Shown: piece after piece, positions 1-6,662 of the stretch | How the letters are laid out: each line of letters opens with the position of its first letter | Numbering within the stretch: position 1 is the first letter of the stretch | Assembly (NCBI GenBank): GCA_913054445.1 | Contig: CAJXIK010000091.1 | Coordinates: 1 to 7,567 of the forward strand | DNA from: an uncultured Bermanella sp. | GTDB lineage: Bacteria > Pseudomonadota > Gammaproteobacteria > Pseudomonadales > Oceanobacteraceae | DNA: 7,567 bases | Direction of reading: 5' to 3' | The notes under the pieces: generated by a model | Told to the model about the DNA's origin: nothing | Databases searched by the model: none | Seen by the model: only the letters and a program-made list of their open reading frames with translations | Position numbers and translations under genes: made by a program

Positions 1-24
1 CATAATAAAAGGCATATATTCCAT
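1..24 (-). CDS. TRAP transporter large permease (DctM type), first 8 codons only
   Basis: On the minus strand an ATG at 24-22 opens a frame reading MEYMPFIM, which leaves the window at position 1. It begins one base after the TGA of the small permease. A good Shine-Dalgarno (GAGGTG, about 7 nt upstream, inside the end of the upstream gene) precedes it. In TRAP operons the 12-TM large permease gene normally follows the small permease gene directly, often overlapping or nearly touching it, and such proteins commonly start with a short hydrophobic stretch of this kind. The identity is inferred from position, ribosome binding site and these eight residues, since the body of the gene is outside the window. 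Confidence 0.72.
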
Positions 25-25
25 G

Positions 26-562
26 TCAGCACACCTCGCCTTTGAGGAGTAAGGCGTGGCGCAGTATCTCGGCCAACCCCTGAATCATCAGTAACACTGG
101 CTGCACTAGCAGTAGGCTCTTGAGTAAGAATAACCAGGGCAGGCCGCTGCTCTCGATGCTGTGTTCGCTGATGGCCCAGCTGCTGCTCACGTAGGGAATG
201 CAAATAATCAACACAAACAAGCAGGTGGGAAATAACAAGAAGACACTGCCAAGAATGTTAACCCAGTGCTGGCTGCGCGCCGACATGTGTTGATAAAACA
301 CATCCACTCGCACATGGCCGTCGTGCTTTAGGGTGTAGGCGGCCCCCAGCATAAACAAAGAGGTATGCAGGTAGGTCATGATTTCCTGTAGGGCGATGGG
401 CGCGTAGTTAAAGGCATAGCGTAATAGCACCACGAGGGCGGTACAAATCACTAAACACAAACCTAGGTAGCGGGTGGTTAACCCCAGGCGCTCGGTGAAA
501 CGAGAGATAAATTGATACAGTGCAAGCATGGTCGAGGGTCGTTTTATGGTAATGGGGTTCAT
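26..562 (-). CDS. TRAP transporter small permease (DctQ type)
   Basis: This 178-residue protein is the small four-helix membrane subunit of a tripartite ATP-independent periplasmic (TRAP) transporter, which imports organic acids or similar solutes using an ion gradient and a periplasmic binding protein. Hydrophobic segments lie at about residues 31-51, 59-78, 99-122 and 143-166. The stretch ALQE...YLHTSLFMLGAAYTLKHDGHVRVDVFY (57-90) and the late SGLPWLFLLKSL are typical of the mannitol/chloroaromatic-type small permeases (COG4665-like, from memory). The substrate cannot be read from this subunit. The large permease starts one base after its stop, so the two are translationally coupled. The binding protein gene is not in the window. 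The start is uncertain: the ATG at 562 and the one at 529 (codon 12, giving MLALYQF) both lack a clear Shine-Dalgarno, and the second gives an N-terminus nearer the usual family length. Confidence 0.9.
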   Translation of the reverse strand: MNPITIKRPSTMLALYQFISRFTERLGLTTRYLGLCLVICTALVVLLRYAFNYAPIALQEIMTYLHTSLFMLGAAYTLKHDGHVRVDVFYQHMSARSQHWVNILGSVFLLFPTCLFVLIICIPYVSSSWAISEHSIESSGLPWLFLLKSLLLVQPVLLMIQGLAEILRHALLLKGEVC

Positions 563-582
563 GGAGAGGCGCGATGCCGAGC

Positions 583-610
583 ATTATAGGGGCTAGTCTT
601 GTACAAACAA
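583..610 (-). promoter_or_regulatory. Predicted sigma-70 promoter for the TRAP operon
   Basis: Read on the minus strand, a perfect TATAAT occupies 588-583. A weak -35 match (TTGTTT, 610-605) lies 16 bp upstream. Transcription would start near 576, giving a leader of about 14 nt to the ATG at 562, or about 47 nt to the ATG at 529. The strength of the call rests on the -10 box, because the -35 box matches only TTG. Confidence 0.55.
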
Positions 611-626
611 TAACCTTTTATGACAA
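609..626 (-). promoter_or_regulatory. Weak second Pho-box-like site facing the TRAP operon
   Basis: On the minus strand (626 to 609) the sequence is TTGTCATAAAAGGTTATT. Its first 11 bases fit the Pho-box half CTGTCATAWAW at 10 of 11 positions, but the second half fits only 3 of 7. It abuts the stronger pstS Pho box with no gap and points the other way. Its end is 20 bp from the TATAAT of the TRAP promoter, about one helical turn further than in a standard PhoB-activated promoter. It may be a half site, or it may extend PhoB binding from the pstS side. Confidence 0.3.
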
Positions 627-644
627 CTGTAATATTGCTGTCAC
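627..644 (+). promoter_or_regulatory. Pho box (PhoB operator) of pstS
   Basis: CTGTAATATTGCTGTCAC matches the PhoB consensus CTGTCATAWAWCTGTMAY at 15 of 18 positions. It is two CTGTNAY half sites spaced 11 bp apart. It ends exactly 10 bp before the TATATT -10 box. That is the arrangement of PhoB-activated promoters, where the Pho box replaces the -35 element. It implies induction of the pst operon by phosphate starvation. Confidence 0.87.
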
Positions 645-654
645 ATAGATGAAA

Positions 655-660
655 TATATT
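655..660 (+). promoter_or_regulatory. -10 box of the PhoB-dependent pstS promoter
   Basis: TATATT matches TATAAT at 5 of 6 positions and sits 10 bp downstream of the Pho box. No TTGACA-like -35 box is present at the usual distance, as expected for an activator-dependent promoter. Transcription would begin near 667, leaving a leader of about 50 nt before the pstS ATG. Confidence 0.75.
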
Positions 661-704
661 GAGGGCCTTACTTAATTCCCTAATCCTATAACAAACAGCT
701 TTAA

Positions 705-710
705 AAGGTG
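705..710 (+). promoter_or_regulatory. Ribosome binding site that sets the pstS start
   Basis: AAGGTG lies 6 nt before the ATG at 717. A longer in-frame reading would begin at the GTG at 708, but that codon is part of this Shine-Dalgarno itself and has no binding site of its own. The ATG at 717 is therefore the likely start, and it also gives a clean signal peptide beginning MKINK. Confidence 0.85.
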
Positions 711-716
711 CAGAGT

Positions 717-1688
717 ATGAAAATCAACAAGTTGATAGCAGCCATCGGCCTACTGGCTGGCCTAGTGACCGTGCCCAGTCTTGCGGTAGACGTGGATAAG
801 GCCATCCCTACCTATACCAAGGCCAGCGGTGTGGCGGGTAACGTATCCAGTGTCGGTTCAGATACCCTCGCCAACATGATGACGTTGTGGGCCGAAGAAT
901 TCAAACGCCAGTACCCCAATGTCAACATTCAAATTCAGGCGGCCGGTTCCTCCACCGCGCCCCCAGCCCTAACCGAAGGCACCTCGAACTTGGGCCCCAT
1001 GAGCCGCAAGATGAAAGACAAAGAACTAGAGGCGTTTGAGAACAGGTTCGGCTACAAGCCCACCGCTATTCCGGTGGCCATAGATGCCCTCGCGGTATTT
1101 GTAAACAAAGACAATCCAATCAAGGGTCTCACCATCAAACAGGTCGATGCCATCTTCTCCACCACCCGTAAGTGTGGCGCGGATAAAAACATCGGCAAGT
1201 GGGGCGATGCTGGCCTCACGGGTTCGTGGAGCAACAAGAAGGCCGAATTGTACGGTCGCAACTCGGTATCCGGCACCTATGGTTACTTCAAGAAGAAAGC
1301 TCTGTGTAAAGGTGACTTCAAGAACACCGTGAAGGAACAGCCAGGTTCGGCCTCTGTGGTGCAGGCGGTGTCGGCTTCTTTAAACGGTATAGGTTACTCC
1401 GGTATGGGCTACAAGACTTCCAGCGTGCGCGCGGTGCCCTTGGCCAAGAAAGGCAACAAGTTTATAGAAGCGAACCCACAAAACGCGGTGAACGGCACCT
1501 ACCCGTTGTCGCGCTTCTTATACGTGTATGTGAACAAGAAGCCTAACCAGCCTTTGTTACCCATAGAGCGTGAATTTGCCAAGATGATCTTATCCCAACA
1601 AGGGCAAAGCATCGTCGCCAAAGATGGTTACATCCCATTACCGGCTAAAGTTGTGGCGAAAACTTTGCAGAAATTGGGCTTAAACTAA
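717..1688 (+). CDS. pstS: Phosphate ABC transporter, periplasmic phosphate-binding protein PstS
   Basis: This is the high-affinity phosphate receptor of the PstSCAB importer. With the ATG start the product is 323 residues. Residues 1-23 form a signal peptide with a basic start (MKINK), a hydrophobic core and an SLA cleavage site before VDVDK. Phosphate-pocket motifs are visible: VGSDT (46-50), AAGSSTAPPAL (75-85), the aspartate in AIDALAVFV (D123), and GRNSVSGTYGYF (180-191), whose R-x-x-x-S-G-T core is the classic PstS phosphate ligand loop. GPMSRKM (93-99) and SRFLYVYVNK (265-274) are typical of the Pseudomonas-type branch. C153 and C197 could form a disulfide in the periplasm. It is the first gene of the operon, behind a Pho box, and is separated from pstC by a structured 108-bp spacer. 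The GTG start at 708 is less likely. Confidence 0.97.
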   Translation: MKINKLIAAIGLLAGLVTVPSLAVDVDKAIPTYTKASGVAGNVSSVGSDTLANMMTLWAEEFKRQYPNVNIQIQAAGSSTAPPALTEGTSNLGPMSRKMKDKELEAFENRFGYKPTAIPVAIDALAVFVNKDNPIKGLTIKQVDAIFSTTRKCGADKNIGKWGDAGLTGSWSNKKAELYGRNSVSGTYGYFKKKALCKGDFKNTVKEQPGSASVVQAVSASLNGIGYSGMGYKTSSVRAVPLAKKGNKFIEANPQNAVNGTYPLSRFLYVYVNKKPNQPLLPIEREFAKMILSQQGQSIVAKDGYIPLPAKVVAKTLQKLGLN

Positions 1689-1700
1689 AGGCCTGATGTT

Positions 1701-1756
1701 GGAGTAGAAGCTTGACTATGTACGAGGCCACCCCGTGGCCGACGGCTTCTACATCC
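1701..1756 (+). repeat. Branched inverted repeat between pstS and pstC (mRNA stem-loop)
   Basis: The outer arms GTAGAAGC (1704-1711) and GCTTCTAC (1745-1752) pair perfectly over 8 bp and can extend through GG (1701-1702) with the downstream TCC. Inside, GGCCAC (1726-1731) and GTGGCC (1735-1740) pair perfectly around a CCC loop. A further C-G/G-C step (1723-1724 with 1743-1744) is possible, leaving an 11-nt bulge on the 5' side. No clean T-run follows, only ATATTTTATT at 1757-1766, so this is at best a partial terminator. More likely it is a 3'-end barrier that stabilises pstS mRNA and lowers pstC expression, as the pstS-pstC spacer is thought to do in other bacteria. Confidence 0.72.
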
Positions 1757-1796
1757 ATATTTTATTAGCGAAAAAACCCTGTATTAAAGCGAGCCT

Positions 1797-4058
1797 ATGA
1801 GTAGACCAATAGCCCCTAAGCTGGACTTCAACACGCCAGCATTACGCCGCCACAGGACGTTGCGCGCCCTCAAAAACAAGCTTGCCGCCTGGGGCATTGC
1901 CGGCGGAGGCCTAAGCGTCATCGCCGCGGTACTATTGATCTTCTTCTATCTGCTATACGAGGTGGCCCCCATGCTAGTGGCGGCCAGCATCGAGCCAGCT
2001 AACCAGTATCCGGTGCCCGCCCTCAGCCAAGATAAAGACAACCAAACCCTCCTGCTCGCCATGGAAGAACAAAGCGAGGTGGCCCTGCGCGTACAAAAAA
2101 GCGGGGACATGACCTTCTTCAAGGTGAGCGATGGAACAATATTACAACAGGAATCCCTGCCCCTCGCGGGCACGGTGAACGCATTCGATGTCAATACCGA
2201 GGCCAGCCGCCTGATGATATTTGTTAACCAGCAGGCCCAAGCCTTGCTGGTGAAGCACAACTACCGGGTGACCTACCCCAACGACCAGCGTCTCATTACC
2301 CCAGAATTAGCCTATCCCTACGGCGTCGAGCCGCTCAACTTAAACACGGGGGCATCGCCTATTGTGGACGTCACCCTGCGTGATGGCGAAGAAGCCATGG
2401 TCATCGCCGCGCTCAATGAGGCGGGCCAGTTGCAGGTTAAGCGCTATCTTAAAGAGGTCGATTTTTTAAGTGACGAGGTGATGCTGGAATACGAGGCGGT
2501 TAACTTACCCAGCATCGCCGGTCATATTAATCAGGTAGAAATCGACCAGACCATGCGCTGGCTGTTTGTGCTGGCCGACCAGCGCCTGCTACATATTATC
2601 AACCTCGAAGACGAGTCCCTAACCCAAACCATCACCCTAGATGCGGTGGGCACCATTAGCAGCATGAGCCTCTTGCTGGGCGAAAACTCGCTGTTAATCG
2701 GCAACAACGAAGGCAAGATTAGCCAGTGGTTCATGGCGCGCCAAGACGACCGCTGGCGCTTGGTGATGGCGCGCAGCTTTGTCCTAGAGACCCCCAGTGC
2801 GGTGCAGGCCATCGTCAGCGAGCAACGACGCAAAGGTTTCTATGTGGCCGGAGAAGGCGGTCAGGTGGCCATCTATCACAGCACCGCCCACCGCAGCCTA
2901 ATAGACGAAAAACTGGTAGACGGCGACATCGAGTTTCTCAGTGTGAGCCCGCGCGCCAAGGACCTATTGGTACAAACCAAGCAGGGCATGATCCACCACT
3001 TCAAGGTGGATAACGAGCACCCAGAAATCTCTTGGTCTTCCATGTGGGACCAAGTGTGGTACGAAGGCTACGAAAAACCCGAATACATTTGGCAGAGCTC
3101 GTCTTCCTCCAACGATTTCGAGCCTAAGTACTCGTTAGTGCCCTTAGCGTTCGGTACCCTTAAAGGCGCATTTTATGCCATGTTGCTGGCGGCTCCGCTG
3201 GCCATCGCTGGGGCGATTTATACCGCCTACTTCATGGCCCCCGCCCTGCGCCGTAAGGTGAAGCCCATCATCGAACTCATGGAGGCACTGCCCACGGTTA
3301 TCTTGGGTTTCTTGGCGGGTTTGGCGCTGGCCCCGTTTTTAGAAAACAACTTGCTGGGCATCTTCGCGGTGCTGGTGGTCTTGCCGGTGGCCATGCTTGC
3401 TTTCGGCTTTAGCTGGGCCAATATGCCCGCTAAGATTCGCCACTTAGTGCCAGAGGGTTGGGACGTTATCTTGCTAATCCCAGTAATACTCTTGTCTGGC
3501 TGGTTTGCCATTAGCATCAGCCCGAGCCTAGAGACGCTCTTCTTCGGCGGCTCCATGGTCGATTGGCTCAACAATGACCTAGGTGTGTCGTTTAGTCAGC
3601 GTAACGCGTTAATTGTTGGCCTGGCCATGGGCTTCGCGGTGATTCCCACTATTTTCTCCATCGCCGAAGACGCCATCTTCAGCGTGCCCAAGTCGCTCAG
3701 TTACGGCTCGTTGGCGCTGGGGGCGACCCCTTGGCAAACCATGATGAAGGTAGTGTTGCCCACCGCCAGCCCGGGTATTTTCTCGGCGCTGATGATTGGC
3801 ATGGGGCGCGCCGTGGGGGAAACCATGATCGTGCTCATGGCCACGGGTAACACCCCCATCACCGACGTGAACATCTTCGAGGGCATGCGTACCCTAGCGG
3901 CCAACATCGCCGTGGAAATTCCCGAATCCGAGGTGGGCAGCTCCCACTACCGTATTCTGTTCTTAACTGGGTTTGTCTTGTTTCTATTTACCTTTGTCTT
4001 TAACACCGCCGCCGAGACTGTCCGTCAGAACCTGCGTGCTAAATACGGCCAGCTGTAG
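1797..4058 (+). CDS. pstC: Phosphate ABC transporter permease PstC, long form with large periplasmic domain
   Basis: This is one of the two channel-forming subunits of the Pst importer. At 753 residues it is more than twice the size of E. coli PstC (about 319). A basic cytoplasmic N-terminus (1-33) leads into a first helix (about 34-60). A periplasmic region then runs to about residue 445, rich in short beta-like strands and turn motifs resembling a WD40/beta-propeller fold. The conserved permease core follows (about 446-753): helices near 455-480, 497-515, 518-540, 556-575, 604-622, 660-683 and 718-738. The EAA coupling loop is E624...SLALGATPW with G642, which docks on PstB. RAVGE (R671, E675) is the pair linked to transport in E. 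coli PstC by mutation work. The binding site before the ATG is weak (GCGAG). The gene ends TAG, 8 bp before pstA. Confidence 0.95.
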   Translation: MSRPIAPKLDFNTPALRRHRTLRALKNKLAAWGIAGGGLSVIAAVLLIFFYLLYEVAPMLVAASIEPANQYPVPALSQDKDNQTLLLAMEEQSEVALRVQKSGDMTFFKVSDGTILQQESLPLAGTVNAFDVNTEASRLMIFVNQQAQALLVKHNYRVTYPNDQRLITPELAYPYGVEPLNLNTGASPIVDVTLRDGEEAMVIAALNEAGQLQVKRYLKEVDFLSDEVMLEYEAVNLPSIAGHINQVEIDQTMRWLFVLADQRLLHIINLEDESLTQTITLDAVGTISSMSLLLGENSLLIGNNEGKISQWFMARQDDRWRLVMARSFVLETPSAVQAIVSEQRRKGFYVAGEGGQVAIYHSTAHRSLIDEKLVDGDIEFLSVSPRAKDLLVQTKQGMIHHFKVDNEHPEISWSSMWDQVWYEGYEKPEYIWQSSSSSNDFEPKYSLVPLAFGTLKGAFYAMLLAAPLAIAGAIYTAYFMAPALRRKVKPIIELMEALPTVILGFLAGLALAPFLENNLLGIFAVLVVLPVAMLAFGFSWANMPAKIRHLVPEGWDVILLIPVILLSGWFAISISPSLETLFFGGSMVDWLNNDLGVSFSQRNALIVGLAMGFAVIPTIFSIAEDAIFSVPKSLSYGSLALGATPWQTMMKVVLPTASPGIFSALMIGMGRAVGETMIVLMATGNTPITDVNIFEGMRTLAANIAVEIPESEVGSSHYRILFLTGFVLFLFTFVFNTAAETVRQNLRAKYGQL

Positions 4059-4062
4059 GAGG
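4058..4062 (+). promoter_or_regulatory. Shine-Dalgarno of pstA, overlapping the pstC stop
   Basis: GGAGG begins at the last base of the pstC TAG stop. Two adjacent in-frame ATGs follow, at 4067 (4-nt spacing) and 4070 (7-nt spacing). The second has the more usual spacing, so the real start may be one codon later than annotated. The overlap suggests translational coupling of pstC and pstA. Confidence 0.75.
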
Positions 4063-4066
4063 CCTA

Positions 4067-5755
4067 ATGATGAACATTACATTTAGAGATTGGGTTAAAT
4101 CTGGCTCCCCCTTCATCTGGCTTAACGCCGGTGCGGTGGCCATTAGTATTATCATGGTGTTGGGCCTAGTGGGCTTTATCGCCAGCAAGGGCCTAGTGCA
4201 TTTTTGGCCTGCGGCCATCGTTCAGGCTAACTACACGTTGCCGGGCAACGCGCCGCTTAATATCGTCGGCCAGGTGGCCGACAGCGAGATGGTGAGCGCC
4301 GAACAGCTGCACGCCATCGGCTTAGAGACCCCCAACGGTGCCGCCGAAGCCAAACGCCTGCTGTTAAAGGTGGGTAACCGCGACGTTTACGGCGGCGACT
4401 TCCGCTGGGTATTGGACCACCATCTCAGCGAAAAATCCTACCCGCTCACCGCCGTGGCCATCGAGCGCCGCGAATGGGGTAACTTCTATGGCTACCTGAG
4501 TGCGGTATACCAAGGGGACACCCTAGTGGCCGACGCCAACGGCGATGCCGCCAGTTACGAGCATGCCTGGCAAGCGTTCCAGAGCCGCATCGCCCGCGCG
4601 CTGGCCATCCACGACGACATCATGGACATTCAGAAGGGCGAGATTGGCAGCATCAACCACCAAATTGAGCGCCTCAGGTTAGAAGAACGCCGCCTCGAAT
4701 TAAATGATGAACTTAGCGATGCCGAGCTGGCGCGCCTGCAAGCGGCACGGGATGTCTTGCATGCCGAGTACGCGGCGCATCAGAAAAAACTGAATGTCTT
4801 ATACCAAGACTTGGCACGAGATCATTTCACGGCGGTGGAGATGGGAGGCCAGAGCATCGAAATTAAGATGTCCGAGGTGGTACGTGCCTTCCGCCCCAAT
4901 GCCATGAGCAGTGGGCAAAAAGTGGCGCACTACTTCTCGAAGCTCGGTGAGTTCTTGGGCGACGACCCCAGAGAAGCCAACACCGAAGGCGGCGTGTTTC
5001 CGGCCATCTTCGGCACGGTATTGATGGTGATTCTGATGGCCCTTATGGTAACGCCCCTGGGTGTGGTGGCGGCGGTCTATTTACGGGAATACGCTAAGCA
5101 GGGCATCACCACCCGCGTCATTCGCATCGCGGTAAATAACCTGGCCGGTGTGCCCTCCATCGTCTACGGCGTATTTGGTCTAGGCTTCTTCGTGTACTTT
5201 TTAGGGGGCACCATAGACGAATTGTTTTTCCCCGAAGCCTTACCCTCGCCGACCTTTGGTACCTCGGGTTTATTGTGGGCCTCTATTACCCTCGCCCTGC
5301 TAACCCTGCCGGTGGTGATTGTCGCCACCGAAGAAGGCCTAGCACGCATTCCACGTATGATTCGCGAAGGCTCGTTGGCCCTTGGGGCCACTAAGTGGGA
5401 GACTCTTAGTCGTGTCATCTTGCCCATGGCCAGTCCCGCCATGATGACCGGGGTCATACTAGCAGTGGCCCGCGCCGCCGGTGAGGTGGCACCGTTAATG
5501 TTGGTGGGGGTGGTGAAATTGGCACCCACCCTACCGCTCAACGGTAACTACCCGTTTTTGCACCTCGATCAAAAGTTCATGCACTTGGGTTTTCACATCT
5601 ATGATGTAGGCTTCCAGAGCCCTAATGTGGAAGCGGCGCGACCACTGGTGTACGCCACTGCCTTGTTGCTGGTGATCGTCATCGCCTTGCTGAATCTGGC
5701 GGCTATTTACATCCGCAACCACCTTCGTGAAAAATACAAAGCATTAGAAATGTGA
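4067..5755 (+). CDS. pstA: Phosphate ABC transporter permease PstA, long form with periplasmic coiled coil
   Basis: This is the second channel subunit, pairing with PstC. At 562 residues it is nearly double E. coli PstA (about 296). One helix (about 17-40) is followed by a periplasmic region to about residue 308. Within that, residues about 185-250 are charged and heptad-like (IERLRLEERRLELNDEL, then more E/A/R/L-rich sequence), which reads as a coiled coil or helical hairpin. The permease core (about 309-562) carries the PstA hallmarks TPLGVVAAVYLREYA (329-343) and NNLAGVPSIVYGVFGLGFF (357-375). It also has the EAA loop (about E422-P453, SLALGATKWE, G440) and RAAGE (R469, E473). Helices near 312-340, 359-380, 402-420, 458-482 and 527-548 fit the family. 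The start may be the ATG at 4067 or at 4070. pstB begins 18 bp after its stop. Confidence 0.95.
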   Translation: MMNITFRDWVKSGSPFIWLNAGAVAISIIMVLGLVGFIASKGLVHFWPAAIVQANYTLPGNAPLNIVGQVADSEMVSAEQLHAIGLETPNGAAEAKRLLLKVGNRDVYGGDFRWVLDHHLSEKSYPLTAVAIERREWGNFYGYLSAVYQGDTLVADANGDAASYEHAWQAFQSRIARALAIHDDIMDIQKGEIGSINHQIERLRLEERRLELNDELSDAELARLQAARDVLHAEYAAHQKKLNVLYQDLARDHFTAVEMGGQSIEIKMSEVVRAFRPNAMSSGQKVAHYFSKLGEFLGDDPREANTEGGVFPAIFGTVLMVILMALMVTPLGVVAAVYLREYAKQGITTRVIRIAVNNLAGVPSIVYGVFGLGFFVYFLGGTIDELFFPEALPSPTFGTSGLLWASITLALLTLPVVIVATEEGLARIPRMIREGSLALGATKWETLSRVILPMASPAMMTGVILAVARAAGEVAPLMLVGVVKLAPTLPLNGNYPFLHLDQKFMHLGFHIYDVGFQSPNVEAARPLVYATALLLVIVIALLNLAAIYIRNHLREKYKALEM

Positions 5756-5773
5756 CCTACAGAAGATAAAATT

Positions 5774-6613
5774 ATGACACAAGCAAATACAGAGAAAGGC
5801 CATAGTTTCGATATGTCTGCCATGGGACGCGAACAGCAGCACCTAGACATCAATGCCGAAGTGGCGGCGCTCACCGTCAAAGGCCTGCGCCTAAAATACG
5901 GCGAGAAAGAGGCACTGCACGGCATCGACATGATTATCCCGAAGAAGCGAGTGACGGCGTTTATCGGCCCCTCGGGTTGCGGTAAATCGACCCTGCTACG
6001 CTGCTTTAATCGCATGAATGACCTCGTCGATGGTTGCAACATTAGTGGTGAAATACTGCTAGATGAGCAAAACATCTATCAAAAAGACGTGGATGTGGCC
6101 GACCTGCGCCGCCGCGTGGGCATGGTATTCCAGAAGCCCAACCCGTTTCCCAAGAGCATCTACGAGAACGTGGCCTATGGCCTGCGCATTCAGGGCATTA
6201 AGAAAAAACGACAAATAGACGAAACCGTCGAATGGGCCTTGCGCAGCGCGGCGTTATGGAACGAAGTAAAAGACCGCCTGCACGAAAGCGCGCTGGGCAT
6301 GTCGGGTGGCCAGCAGCAAAGGCTAGTGATTGCCCGTACCATCGCCGTTAAGCCCGAGGTGCTGTTGCTAGACGAGCCCGCCTCGGCCCTCGACCCAATC
6401 TCTACCTTAAAAATTGAAGAGCTAATACACGAGCTCAAGAACGACTTCACCATCGCCATCGTCACCCACAACATGCAGCAGGCGGCCCGCGTCAGCGACT
6501 ATACGGCCTTCATGTACATGGGCGACATGATAGAATTTGGCGATACCGATCAGCTCTTCACCAACCCAGAGCAGAAACAAACCGAAGACTACATCACCGG
6601 CCGTTACGGCTAG
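5774..6613 (+). CDS. pstB: Phosphate ABC transporter ATP-binding protein PstB
   Basis: This is the cytoplasmic ATPase that powers phosphate import, working as a dimer beneath PstC and PstA. All nucleotide-binding motifs are present in its 279 residues: Walker A GPSGCGKST (65-73, K71), Q-loop VFQKPNPFP (Q120), ABC signature MSGGQQQRL (176-184), Walker B VLLLDEP (D200, E201), D-loop SALDP, and the switch histidine in VTHNM (H232). NRMND after Walker A and the KPNPFP stretch are PstB hallmarks separating it from other ABC ATPases. The signature has Met where Leu is usual (LSGGQQQR), a mild change. About 30 residues precede the conserved start of the fold, making it somewhat longer than E. coli PstB (257). 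A weak AGAAG lies 8 nt before the ATG. It ends in TAG, 49 bp before phoU. Confidence 0.98.
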   Translation: MTQANTEKGHSFDMSAMGREQQHLDINAEVAALTVKGLRLKYGEKEALHGIDMIIPKKRVTAFIGPSGCGKSTLLRCFNRMNDLVDGCNISGEILLDEQNIYQKDVDVADLRRRVGMVFQKPNPFPKSIYENVAYGLRIQGIKKKRQIDETVEWALRSAALWNEVKDRLHESALGMSGGQQQRLVIARTIAVKPEVLLLDEPASALDPISTLKIEELIHELKNDFTIAIVTHNMQQAARVSDYTAFMYMGDMIEFGDTDQLFTNPEQKQTEDYITGRYG

Positions 6614-6662
6614 GGTGGCGGTTTAAGCCAAAAAACCACAAGCGATTGAACAGGGGTAATCC

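Noticed and set aside
687..692. TATAAC as a second -10 box for pstS
   Set aside because: There is no -35 match 16-18 bp upstream, and it lies inside the leader of the better-placed PhoB promoter (TATATT at 655-660).
1712..1740. TTGACT in the pstS-pstC spacer as a -35 box for a separate pstC promoter
   Set aside because: The position 17 bp downstream reads GTGGCC, which is not a -10 box. The region is better explained by the inverted repeat.
1779..1796. CTGTATT before pstC as a possible internal Pho box
   Set aside because: Only the first half site resembles the consensus. The second half (CGAGCCT) does not, and there is no suitable -10 box before pstC.
2726..3013. A 95-codon open frame inside pstC in another frame, and similar open frames on the minus strand across pstC, pstA, pstB and phoU
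   Set aside because: Their products are rich in Arg, Ser and Pro with no recognisable domain, and they lie entirely within strongly conserved genes. They are shadow frames.
6299..6325. PstB signature motif starting with Met instead of Leu as a sign of a defective ATPase
   Set aside because: The SGGQ core, Walker A and B, Q-loop and switch histidine are all intact. Met for Leu is a conservative change.
6614..6662. Terminator or promoter between pstB and phoU
   Set aside because: Only a weak GGTTT/AAACC pairing is visible, with no T-run and no promoter boxes. Cotranscription is the simpler reading.
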